Shown here piece after piece: positions 36,507 to 46,837 of a stretch of DNA of 64,000 nucleotides. The notes below the pieces were generated by a model. It searched no databases and had not been told where the DNA came from. It saw only the letters and a list, made by a program, of their open reading frames with translations. Made by a program: the position numbers and the translations under genes. Location: positions 2,852,001 to 2,916,000 of the forward strand of contig NC_092310.1 of NCBI RefSeq assembly GCF_036785885.1, in the 5' to 3' direction. Position 1 is the stretch's first letter, and each line of letters opens with the position of its first letter. Source of the DNA: Coffea arabica (Eukaryota > Streptophyta > Magnoliopsida > Gentianales > Rubiaceae).

Positions 36507-37047
36507 TAGGGCTGCAAACGAATCGAGCCGCTCGCGAGCCGCTCGCGAGCGGCTCGAGTCAAGCTCGAGTCGAGCTCGAGATTAATCGAGCTCGAGTCGA
36601 GCTCGAGCCAGCTCGAGTCAACCTCGAGCTCGAACTCGAGCTCAGATTATTAAGCTCGTTAGCTCGCGAGCCGGCTCGCGAGCTTGAGTATATATATTTA
36701 TATATATTTTTTATTTTTATTTAATAATAAAATTACGTATATTATATATAAATATATTTTAATTTTTTATTTTCATAGCGAAATTACGTATATATCCTTA
36801 ATATTTTATTATTTATTCAGAAAAAAATATTATTTTTTTTTATTTTTTTAAAAATAAAATAATTTTTTTTATTTTTTTCGAGCTCGAGCTCGAGCTCGAG
36901 CTCGGCTCGACTTGATTCGAGTCGAGCTCGAGCTCGAAAATTGCCAGCTCGTCGAGCTCGAGCTCGAGCTCGAGCTTGGTAAAATTTAGTCGAGGCTCGG
37001 CTCGATTAGCTCAAAGCTCGACTCGGCTCGGCTCGTTTGCAGCCCTA
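36507..37047. mobile_element. hAT-type MITE, GAGCTCGAG-rich family, copy 3
   Basis: Perfect 8-bp target duplication CTCCCATG (36499-36506, 37048-37055), terminal repeat TAGGGCTGCAAACGA at both ends. The GAGCTCGAG tracts are longer than in copy 1 (36881-36905, 36952-36976). It lies only 204 bp from copy 2. Confidence 0.9.
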
Positions 37048-37216
37048 CTCCCATGTATGAAGTAATTTGCTTTAAAAAGTCTCTTTTTTTTGTAATTTTT
37101 TGCTCTATTCTCTGAAATTAAATTTAAATATCAAATATAAGTAAATATTAATAATTAAAACAGTATTTTTCTGAAATAAGAAAAAAAATTAATAATAAAA
37201 TAATCAATAATTAACA

Positions 37217-38409
37217 CCCCATCATTCCCTTGTTACCGTGCTAGTTAAAGGAATGTAGACAGTAGTCCTGCCAAAGGCAGTAACTTTGTAGCTTGAAAAG
37301 GCTTCACATGAGTATGCGAAACACATCTAAAGAGCTTTGTATCTTGAAAACTCTTCATGTGAGTATGCTAAACGCATCCAGAGGAGCTTTACAGAGACTG
37401 CAGCAAGCAGAGAAAGTACTCATCAGTATAAGATGACTATAGATGTAGAGAAGGAACTTTTGTTCTTTGAGAATTATTTGTTTTTGTCATTTGGAGAGCG
37501 TGGTTCCCGTCGTTGGTCGCGGTTGCGCTGCAGTCATAGTTGTTCCACGTTCACCGCACTATATCGTTTGCATATTAGGTGATACATATATTATAGCACA
37601 TAAAAATTTTTAAAAAAATTTGAAAAAATTACTAAAATTATAAAATATATACAAAAAATACAATTTGAAAAAAAATTGAAATTGAATCCAAGTTGACTCG
37701 AATATATCGGCCAACACAATATATCACGAATTTAAATTGATTAATATTGGTTGAGTCAGAACGAGTTACCGCGAATATAATATTATCCATAATTCAGAGA
37801 TCAGTATCATACCGATCCCTTCATTCTGATTACAACTCAATTGAGACATATCAGAATCGACTGATATTACTAACCATGTTTGAAGCAATGAATGGTGAGA
37901 ATACTCATCCACATTGTCATGATGGTTCATGCTTGAAAACTGTTTCTTTAATAATAGCAGAAGACCTCATGATCTTTTGTTCTGCATAACTAATTTCAAA
38001 GTCTATTAGAACTTGAAGCCTCATATTTCATCTACCAGGGCATACAAATTGAGATAGGTTATTCGGTACCCTACACGTCAAAATAAATTTTATAGAATTC
38101 AGTGGTTCTACCTTAGAGGATTGCAAACTCTAGTATTCACATTGAATTGAACTTGCGTGCACTACTTGGGACAGTGTGTGCTATATCCTCTATGCTATAG
38201 TCTACTTTCTAGATATTAATGGCACCAGGAATACCACGTTTCTACTGCAGTTGCTAGTGGATCCAGACAAATGTGTGGTTACTTTTCGTCAAAAATTCAT
38301 GTGACAGTCACCTGGTTGCCTTTGATTATCATTGAAGAAGACAAATCTACTTTATTATCTCTTCAAGTCTGAATCAATTTGGATAAGACAGATCAACTTT
38401 ATTATCTCT
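37217..38409. other. Spacer between FBD remnant and UGT B
   Basis: No gene is supported. 37440-37470 and 37900-37930 match short blocks of the unit 1 spacer. 38030-38409 is the UGT B 3' flank and is nearly the same as 46450-46837 beside UGT C. 37337-37582 is open but has no recognisable product. Confidence 0.5.
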
Positions 38410-38434
38410 TCAAGACTGAATCAATTCGGATACA
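38341..38434. repeat. 47-bp tandem duplication spanning the UGT B stop codon
   Basis: ACAAATCTACTTTATTATCT at 38341 repeats as ACAGATCAACTTTATTATCT at 38388. The second copy reaches into the last codons of UGT B. The same doubling is at 46769/46816 by UGT C and is absent at UGT A. Confidence 0.8.
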
Positions 38435-40102
38435 AAGTCTTTAATGTTTTTATCTGAACTTCCCCCGTCATCAAAAGCCTTCCTTGCCAAATCCTTCCAG
38501 TTATCTGCGTTTTTCCTAATCTCTTGTCCTTTCTCCCCCTCCATCACTACGCTTATGCATTCATGAATGACATCTCTTCTAACAATTCCAGTTTCATCTG
38601 GCTGAGCTTTGATTCCCGTTTTCCAGATGTCCATTACAAACTTGGCGTTTGTACTTTGATCGATCCATTGTGGCATACCTATCATTGGGACCCCCAAACT
38701 TAAGGCCTCCAATGTTGAATTCCATCCACAATGAGTGATAAAGCACCCTATAGATTTGTGGGCTAAAACTTCAAGCTGAGGGCACCATGAAATGAATAAT
38801 CCTCTATCAGATGTTTCTTTAACAAAATCTTTTGGCAGCTTATTTGATTCTGATTCTCTAACCACCCATAGAAAATAGTAATTGCTAGTTCTCAAGCCCT
38901 GGGCTACTTCTTCCATCTGCTCAGCATCAAGTTCTGCCAAACTTCCAAATGATACATAAACAACTGAACTGGTTGATCTTTCGTTTAGCCATGGCATGCA
39001 ATCATTAGTCATTGGCATAAAACGACTGAGACCATACTGCTTGTCATCTTGAAGGCGCTTGTCAAGGTACATAGATGGAATAGTTGGTCCAATCGTCTTT
39101 ATTGGTAGGATCTTGGATGTGCAGTCAATCACCTACGCAATATATGAAACAAATTGACCAAACATCTAGTTTTTAGTCTATACGCATTCCTCACTAAATG
39201 AAAAAAAAAGGAAAAGAAATATGAGGTAGGGAGAAAAATTGTAATACTCCTATATTTTGTTTTCAGTAGTGGATGTCACTCTAGTCATGTGATCAGTGTA
39301 CTAGTGTGGTTTCCGTGTAATCGCATGATACTCATAGAAGTAATATGGCCTAATGTTAAGGGAGTCAAAATGTGGTTACAAGACCATCCAATCAGAACGT
39401 AGGCACATTCAAATATATTGGAAACAGTAATATACAGGTAACATAGGGATAGATCCAGTGTTCTTTTACCTCCTCCTCCAACTTGTAAAATGTGTTGCAG
39501 AAGATCCAGTCAGCTTCATGGATGTTCTTCATTTGGTCATATGCAACCATCTGAAAAATTGGCGGATATGAACCGTAATTAGAAAAAAAAGAAGGCAGAT
39601 CTGAAGCCAAAAGTGGTGGTAAGCCGGGAATTTCCACTTTAGACTCCTCCAGAGGAAGTTTCAAAAGGCCTGCGTAGACATGGTAGTAGATCTTGTAGAC
39701 AGCACAAGATTGAGTGAAGAACGCAGCAGCACGTAAGCCGAGACTTTTGGCCACATCCAAAGCCCAATAAACGAGTGCATCATAAACAATACAATCAACA
39801 GGACAACCCAGATCTTTAAGCTTCAAGATTAGCTCAGTAAGATTTTCTGAGCCAACCTTTTGAAACACAGCATTATATGTATCAAGGGGCACTTCATTTG
39901 CTCCTTCATCATATCCATCAGAGATGGTCTCCACTGCGATTGACCCCGAGACGTCTTGCAAGGTTTTGAAGAAGAATTTAGTTGTCGCAAGGGTGATTTT
40001 GGTGCCTTGATGTTGCAAACGCTTGGCAAACTGGAGCATAGGGTTTATATGTCCTTGTGCGGCACATGGAAATATCAAGCAATGAGCTTTGTGAGTTTCC
40101 AT
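38410..40102 (-). CDS. UDP-glycosyltransferase B, UGT74-like, two exons
   Basis: Exon 1 is 40102-39470 (211 codons) and exon 2 is 39132-38410, around a 337-bp phase-0 GT-AG intron; the product is 451 residues. The ATG at 40102 gives the METHKAHC start shared with C. His18 and Asp108 are in place. The PSPG box (327-370) begins WCPQ, holds HCGWNSTLE and ends WIDQ, where relatives have WTDQ. The segment after strand 1 (FPCAAQGHINPM) differs from A and C (PFPIQ, PYPMQ), and the acceptor side has VYWALDV in place of LPWxLxV, so its acceptor range may differ. The stop falls in a 47-bp tandem duplication. Function beyond glucosyl transfer is not determinable. Confidence 0.93.
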
Positions 40103-40260
40103 TTGCACTAACCACGGGACCACGGTATGGATTCTCTAGAAATTCACAATCTTCGAGAGCTCAAATAATGGTGGTTGTTGCTGGAGTGACGAGTACGTAT
40201 AGCTGTCCATGAGCTCAAATAATGTGGCTAAACGGATATAGGAATAGTTTGTGGCTAGAG
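40103..40260 (-). promoter_or_regulatory. Probable UGT B leader / promoter
   Basis: The sequence upstream of the ATG matches that upstream of UGT C (48552-48700): GTATGGATTCTCTAGAAATT and GAGAGCTCAAATAATG. It does not resemble the region upstream of UGT A. A TATA-like TATACGTA on the minus strand lies at about 40193-40200. Assignment is by position and conservation only. Confidence 0.4.
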
Positions 40261-40583
40261 TGCAATGATATGATTGAATCACACTTGCTCCCCTGTGCTT
40301 AGGAATAATTACACATTACCACTTTAAACCTTAACAATAAATTCTTTGCTCCACAAACGATTGTTTGGTCAAGTGATGAGGAGTTTGATACCCATTAAAT
40401 AAGACTTTGGATTTTGAGTTCTGTGGATGGAAAAAATAACTTTCGAGCCAGCCTTCAAAAAGGTGTCTAACAGTGCTCAATTTTGGATTAGTCAGTGTTC
40501 CTACGAGTGCTTGTCAGTGTTAAAAATTTTAAGTCAATAAAACAGGTTAGATGCATGGTCAAACGAAATTACAAAAATTTGAG
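40261..40583. other. UGT B upstream flank
   Basis: No gene. It parallels 48700-48871 plus 50113-50340 upstream of UGT C, and holds the empty site (about 40404) corresponding to the hAT inserted at 48880-50112. Confidence 0.5.
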
Positions 40584-40592
40584 TTTTTCTAA

Positions 40593-41060
40593 GGGTAAAT
40601 TATATTTTACCCCTTGTGATTTACCTCTTTTTTACATAATCCCTCTATAGTTTCAAAAATTATACATAACCCCCTTATGGTTCGGATTAAAGCGTCAAAG
40701 TGACGGAAATAGTCACTCGTAAAGGCGTCACCTAAAATGTCAAAATTACCTTTATGTAAAATAGAAAATTATGTATTAACCAAGGGGGTTATGTGTATAT
40801 TTTAAAAATTATAAGGGGGTTATATGGTAAAGTATTAAACCATAAGAGGGTTATATGATAAAATATAAAAATCATACGGGATTAATATGTCATATATTTA
40901 TAAGGGTAATTCGACATTTTTATAAGTTTCGTTACGAGTGACTATTTCCGTCACTTTGATACTTTAATCCAAATCATGAGGGAGTTATGTATAATTTTTG
41001 AAATCATAGAAAAATTTTGTAAAAAAGATAAATTACAGGAAGATAAAATGTAATTTACCC
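40593..41060. mobile_element. MULE-like MITE, 468 bp, 9-bp target duplication
   Basis: Flanked by TTTTTCTAA on both sides (40584-40592, 41061-41069). Ends GGGTAAATTATATTTTACC and (reversed) GGGTAAATTACATTTTATC form the inverted repeat, and inner pairs such as AAAGTGACGGAAATAGTCAC extend the fold. Unit 3 lacks it (GCTTTTCTAATATTAGTATTTGG at about 50363). Confidence 0.88.
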
Positions 41061-42177
41061 TTTTTCTAACGATATAATTGGATACTTGTTAGTGCACCTA
41101 ATTTAAACAAAAAGTTACTAAATGAATGTACACACACATGCATTTACAAACCATTACATAATGTTAGCATTCCTCAAACCTCGACCCTACTGCCTGATAG
41201 ATACAAAAACATGTTACTTATTTCACTTGAATTGCTCTTTCTACTTTGCTTCACACACGGCTGCTATGTAGGGTCCTTTGTAATGTAAGGACAAAAACTT
41301 TGAACATACCTTATAATTGTAACGTTGGCGTAAGAGAATTGGCTTGAGAGAGGGTTACAATAGCTTTCTTTGTGGTTTAAACTGCCCCTTTCATAATTGG
41401 CGTGCAAAATTATTATCACAAATAACTTCTAGAATAGAATGAAATCTAATTAACGATGATTTACACTAAGGAAATCAATTCACTAGGTGTTCAAAAGCTT
41501 GACAATTTTGTTTTTTATTTTGTGAAGAAAAAGGAACGCCATGAGACTCGTTTTAGTAAGAATAATTTTTTTTTTTTTTACAATTACATGACTGGTTTTT
41601 TACAAGTATTTATTTTAGGAAACTTTTTTCAAAAACTGCCACAAATTCAAGATTCGTGATTTTAAGTTGTGCACTTCAATTGGTTCCCTTTTTTCTCATC
41701 TAACAAGAGCTCATAAGGGGAAAAAATCTTTTTTTATTTTTTTATTTTTTCTATTTCTCTTGCCAATTCTCATTCAACAACAATTTAAAGAACCAAACAT
41801 CCAAAACACGGGCAGGTTTTACATTAGACTATATGCGAAAATACTTTCTTTTATGTAAAAAAAATATATATAATAATATGTCAAAATACATTACCGGCCC
41901 TATCTGGATTCTTCATTTTTTGAACAACAAATTTTTCTACATTGGCCATCATCCCTTCGTACTTTTTTAGCTGACCACTAACAGTTACATCAATGTGATT
42001 GTGACCATATATACTGCATATCCACACGTAATGATTGTTGCTGATGTTGACTGCAAACGTCATTGCATGCGCAAGTTGAGCTTACTACTACTTCGTGCCT
42101 CAGCAATCAGCAAAATGATTAAGGGTTTGATTAACGGTGTCTGGACGGCACTCATTAAGAGAATTTTATATATTAAT

Positions 42178-43411
42178 GGGCATGTTTGAAATTTGAGTTT
42201 TTTAGGGGTTTATTTAAAATTTTATTATAGTATATTATAGAAGTTTTTGAAAAATTTTTGTAGAAGTTTTTGCATGGTGAAAACTTTTTTATAGAAATTT
42301 TTATAATGTGAAAAATTTTGTAGAAGTTTTTGTATGGTGAAAATTTTTTTTCCTTTTCTTTTTTTTCTTTCTTTTTCTCTTTTTCTTTCTTTTTATCTTT
42401 CTCTTTCTTTTTCTTTTTCTTTCTTTCTTTTTTCTTTTCTTTCCTCTCTTCTTCTTCTTCTTTTTCCTTCCCCCTCCCCCTTCCCCGTTACCTCTGCCTC
42501 CCATGTCCAGTACTTCCGTCAGCACCACCTCTCTTCTTTTTTTTTTTCTTTTCTCCTCTGCCCCCCTTCCTCTCTCTCCTCTGCTACCCTTTCCTCCTCT
42601 CTCCCCCGCCGCCCCCCTTCCCCATTCCTCCCCCCTCTGCCCACCACTCCCCTTGGCCCGCCACTCCTCCCACTCCCTCCCCCGCCACCCCCTTGGCCCA
42701 CCCCCTCTATGCCTACCATCCCTTTCCTCCCCTCTTCCCTGCCACTCCTCTCCCCCGCCACCCTTCTCTGTCCCACCACCCCTCTCTCCCACCACCCTCT
42801 CTGCCCCTTCCCCCTCCCCTGTTCCCCTTCTCGCTTCTCACCTTCCCTCTGCCCCTTTCTTTTGTTTTACATTTTCCCTCTCCCTCTCCTCTCGTCTCCT
42901 CTCCTTGCTCTTGTCGGCAGATGAAACAGTGAAATGAATATTTTTTTTTTTGGGCAATTTTCCTTCTCCCCCCTCCTCCCCTTCTCCCGCCACCCTCACT
43001 CTCCCCCGTGCGATTTGGTCTAGCGACCAGATCGGCCAGAGGGGAAGGGGAAGGGTGGTGGGGGAGGAGTGGAGGAGATGCAGAGAGAAAAAAAAAAAGA
43101 CAGAGGGGAGGATGGTAGGGGAGGAAGAGAGGGAGAGGGAAAAAGGGCAAAAAAAAAGAAGACCGGCACCGGAAGAGGTGATTGACGCCGGAACCGGCGG
43201 CAGAGGAGGTGGCCGGCGACAAAGGTGGTGGTGGGTTGGGGTGGGGAAGGAAGAAGAAGAAGAGAAGGGGAAGGGATTTTGTTTTTTTTTTTGATATTTT
43301 AAGTGTGTAGGTAAAAAACTTTGAGAAATTTTTTGGGGTTCCTGTAGCAAAAGTTGTTAAAAAACTAGTAAGTAAAAAACTTGTCCAAAAACCTGACTTC
43401 CAAACAGGCCC
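42178..43411. mobile_element. Fold-back TIR element, 1.23 kb, 3-bp target duplication
   Basis: Ends GGGCATGTTTGAAATTTGAG and (reversed) GGGCCTGTTTGGAAGTCAGG. It is flanked by AAT on both sides; units 1 and 3 have the uninterrupted ATATATTAATTTTT, proving the insertion and its limits. A 3-bp duplication fits PIF/Harbinger better than hAT. Inside, a long pyrimidine tract (42340-43005) is followed by a near-palindromic turn GATTTGGTCTAGCGACCAGATC (43012-43033) and a purine tract (43034-43280), so the single strand can fold back. The long ORFs read from these tracts are low-complexity artefacts. Confidence 0.75.
42340..42935. repeat. ~600-bp polypyrimidine tract
   Basis: Almost only C and T on the plus strand: T-rich CTTTTT runs to about 42470, then C-rich CCCTCC runs. 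It opens several frames on both strands that encode only Ser/Pro/Phe/Leu or Gly/Arg/Lys/Glu. Confidence 0.85.
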
Positions 43412-43706
43412 AATTTTTTGGTAAAATTAAATTAATTTGAGAAAAATATTCAAATGTAGCGGGTGCAACGGATGCGGTTGTGTGTATTTATATAATAAAT
43501 TCTGTATAATTTAAATGTACTAACCAATGCTCTAGAAAAATTTATAATCAAGAATACATGTTTAAGAATTGGCTCTAATCGTCCACTGAAATATATAAAT
43601 ATATATATATATATATAGATATATCTAATGTGGCCTCGAATTTGGAAGTTAAGTTTCTTAGATCTAATACCGTATTTGAAGGGGAAGGTGAATTTGTGAA
43701 AATTTA

Positions 43707-43940
43707 TTCTTGCCACAACCAAGTATATTTTTGCTGCAACTCCATTTGCTCCGTCAGCAAATCCATGAGATATGGTCTGCACTGAGATAGAACCTAGACT
43801 TCTTGCTCGGTTTTAAACGAGAATTTGGTTGTAACGAGTATAATTTTGGTGTTTTCATGTTGCGAAAGCTTAGCAAATTGGAGCATTGGATTTATGTGGA
43901 CTTGGATGGAATGGGACAATATCAATCAATGAGTTCTGTA
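43707..43940 (-). pseudogene. Truncated UGT fragment 2
   Basis: The first ~78 codons of a UGT74-like gene on the minus strand, now in more than one frame: TTGGTTGTAACGAGTATAATTTTGG-type DNA covers the KITLVTTKF motif, and ANGVAAKIYLVVA leads into the same foreign tail (INFHKFTFPFKYG) as fragments 1 and 3. A small deletion around 43798 shifts the frame. It is dead. Confidence 0.75.
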
Positions 43941-44460
43941 AGTAGGGGTGTTCAAAAAGAATCGAAAAGTCGGATTATTGAGAAAATTGAATTGATCCAA
44001 ATCGAAAAATAAGGCAACTAATATATAATTTTTTAAATAATTAGATTACCTGAACTTGTTTAAACAATTAAGTTAGGGCATGGTTTTTGGTTTTAAAAAA
44101 CTGCCCGTTATCCAAATCTGCCTGCATATTTGTAGGATATGTAGTTGTTTAGGGTAACCAATACCCAAATTTCAACCTATAATTTTTTAGTCATCTACTA
44201 ATAATTTGAGTTAGGCGGATCATTATATATTTTTTGTGTCAAAAGTTAAAATTTATCTACCTACCCTTAACTCCCGTTACCTTTTCCAGTTCCAACATTT
44301 GTTGCCACTAATTTCATTTTATTAAATTAACTTTTTTTTTACACTCTTCCACCCCTAGCGACACTCTTTCCATTTTCAACTACCAGGTACAACATTCGAA
44401 TTTTGAATGCGACAGTGGAAAAGACTTTAGCAATCCTCTTCTAACCACTAGGCTAATCTC

Positions 44461-44808
44461 AATAGTTCATATCATTTACTCTACCACTCTTTATTTTTTT
44501 TATCTTTTTTTTTTAAAATTTCTTTTCATTTCTCACAAATTCTATCCACTTCATCACATCCACTAATTATTTTATTTTTAATATTTAAAACTGACATGTT
44601 TGGCTGGGAAGTAACCTATTTCAAATTGATTTTAGTGTAAATGTTTAGGACCGAAAAGAAGAATTCCCCCTTTAAAACTTGAATTGGATTCCACGGAAGG
44701 AAACAATCTATGGTGGCTTTCGGTGGACAAAACTGTCCCATCTTTCTCTCTATCCCTTCGGCAAAGGATGGTATCATCTATTGCGTTGCATTAATTTCTC
44801 CTGTAATC
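44461..44808. other. Non-coding spacer
   Basis: No gene. 44620-44790 contains sequence similar in part to 6270-6420 upstream of UGT A (GGTGGACAAAACTGTCC, CTTGGAAT/AAACTTGAATTGGATT), so it is probably module sequence. Confidence 0.4.
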
Positions 44809-45533
44809 TAAGGGTGGGCAAAAATACCCGATAACTCGAAAATCCATCATATACTATCCGATTAGATCCGATAGTTAGGATACCTAATTTGTATTATTTG
44901 ATTAGATCAAAAGAGGGCATCTGTTTAGATGCAAGACAGATTAAATTCATATAATTAAAAATTCGCGAGTACCTAACCCACCTCGCATATATACATTTTT
45001 TATTTTTTTTATTTTTATACGCTACTATAAAATAATATTTTTAGAGCTAAATAAGCAGTTTCATTGAACAAATTGCATTACAAATATGAGAGATTATAGT
45101 TTGTTTAAAAAATTCATTTGTAGAGGGCATGATCTTATGCTTTTTTGAAAAATAATTTAATTAATGTAAAATATATATTTAAAAAATGTGCTAGTTATTT
45201 CAAATTTTTATTGATTTTAAATTGTTTTAATTTTTCCTTTTTCTTGTATCCTCTTCGCATGTTTATTTCTTGGTAAGAGACTTTTTTTGAAAAAAAATCT
45301 TTATTAAATCTTAGATGAATATGTAAAATATAAAATTAAATTAGTGTAAATTATTTTTTAAAAAATTTAAGTGTTAAGCAAGGCAGGGCGGGTATCCGTT
45401 ACCCAATCCTATCTCAGCGGGTACCTGTTGATAAGTGGAGCGAATAAAGATAAAAAAATGATTGACCCGTAAGGTGCAGACTGGGTCAACGAAATGGTGC
45501 ATATGACAGGTATTCGACCCATATCCACCCCTA
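44809..45533. mobile_element. Non-autonomous hAT element, 725 bp
   Basis: Ends TAAGGGTGGGCAAAAATACCC and (reversed) TAGGGGTGGATATGGGTCGA, with flanks CTGTAATC and GTATAATC matching at 6 of 8. The interior has repeats of GGGTACC/ACCCGC motifs and no transposase. Confidence 0.7.
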
Positions 45534-45829
45534 GTATAATCTAGGTTGGTAACACATGGATACGGACTTTTGAGTAAAAATGTTCTCCTTTTAACAAATT
45601 TATTATTTATGACGTAGATGCATGGCATATTGCCTATTGCCTATTGATATCTTGAAAAGCAGAATGCAAATCAGATTAATTGTCAAAATTTATTTGTTTA
45701 CATCATTAATATATTTTTTAATCATTTTTTTATCTCACATCATATCAAAAAAGTGTTATAATATTTTTTAAAAAAATTATCTCAAATAATCTACTATCCA
45801 AACATATTTTTATATCACATATATCACAT

Positions 45830-46090
45830 TTTTTAATCACTTTTTTGTTCTTGGACCAGCCTATCCTAGGGAAAAAATAAAGAAGTCCAAAACACCGAAA
45901 TATAACTTGATTCATATCACAGAACATGCCATGTCCACCCAACCACAATTCTTTACACGTTCTTATGTCCACTCACACAAGCTAGACCTACCCCATCTGC
46001 GAGCACTGAAAGGCTGTGGTACCTCCAAACAGTCCGTACTCAAGTCTCCTGGTGAGAGCAATTGATGAAAACTTAGAGATAGGAGTATTC
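45830..46090 (+). promoter_or_regulatory. Inverted orphan copy of the UGT A-type upstream region
   Basis: Its reverse complement matches 22450-22790 and 52260-52490: GAGGTACCACAGCC, GAACGTGTAAAGAATTGTGGTTGGGTGGACATGGCAT. It would drive a plus-strand gene to its right, but no UGT lies there in that orientation; the next sequence is the 3' flank of UGT C. Confidence 0.55.
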
Positions 46091-46837
46091 ATGAACCGGA
46101 TTATCAATCCATTTAAAATTTCGTTAATCCTAATCGAATGTATTGGTTCTGTAAAATTGTATTCGATACCTTGATTCAATTTAACCTGTTAAATCAATGA
46201 CCAGTTAATTTATAGGATCGAATCAGATATGCAGGATAAGCTAACCTTCTACTTAGATTAACAAATAAAGTAATACAACATTTTTTCAAATCAATAAGAG
46301 TACTTAATCCTACAACTCTAAAAAATTATGAACAAAACAGAAAATCAAAACACGTGAAATAATTAAAACATTGAATATTCCAAACATTCTGTTTCAATTT
46401 TCTCTATATCTTAAAAGCTATCAATTTATTGAATTTTGAAATTGTCTCATATTTCATCTACCAGGGCATACAAATTGAGATAGGTTATACGGTACCCTAC
46501 ACGTCAAAATACATTTTATAGAATTCAATAGTACTACCGCAGATGATTGCAAACTCTTGTGTTCACATTGACTTGAACTTGCGTGCACTACTTGGGACAA
46601 TATGTGCTATATCCTCTTTGCTACAGTCTACTTTCTAGATGTCAATGGCACTGGAATACCACATTTCTACTGCAGTTGCTGACGGAAATCTCCTAACAAA
46701 TGTGTAGTTACTCTTCGTAAAATTTCGTGTGACAGTTACCTGGTTGCCGTCGATTATCTTTGAAGAAGACAAATCTACTTTATTATCTCTTCAAGTCTGA
46801 ATCAATTTGGATAAGACAGATCTACTTTATTATCGCT
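46091..46837. other. Spacer and UGT C 3' flank
   Basis: No gene. From about 46450 it parallels 38030-38409 closely, including the 47-bp tandem duplication (46769 and 46816). Confidence 0.55.

Larger units (their letters stand above)
34639..37216 (-). mobile_element. Athila-like solo LTR with two nested MITEs
   Basis: 34639-35800 follows the order of the Athila LTR at 55245-56871: CAATGGGTTACT, AGAGTTTGCTTRATCCGATATA, CACTAGAAAGCAAG, and GGTGGTCCCC. The far end ...ATAATTAACA matches ...GCGCATTAACA. It starts TGTCAAGCCC and ends AACA, but flanks CCAAG and CCCCA do not match, so the edges may be off by some bases. Without the two MITEs it is about 1.54 kb, close to the 1.63-kb LTR at 55245. No internal domain accompanies it. 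Confidence 0.7.
41100..44460. repeat. Cluster module flank, unit 2
   Basis: 41100-42177 and 43412-44460 match units 1 and 3 in order. The fold-back element 42178-43411 interrupts it. After the UGT fragment the match with unit 1 continues to about 44460 (unit 1: 11290), through CCAATACCCAAATTTCAA and AATCCTCTTCT. Apparent ORFs here are shadows. Confidence 0.7.

Noticed and set aside
37337-37582. 81-codon ORF between FBD remnant and UGT B
   Set aside because: No domain, no equivalent frame in unit 1, and located in spacer DNA.
42301-43350. Several overlapping long ORFs on both strands (110-200 codons)
   Set aside because: They come from polypyrimidine/polypurine tracts inside the fold-back element and encode low-complexity peptides with no domain.
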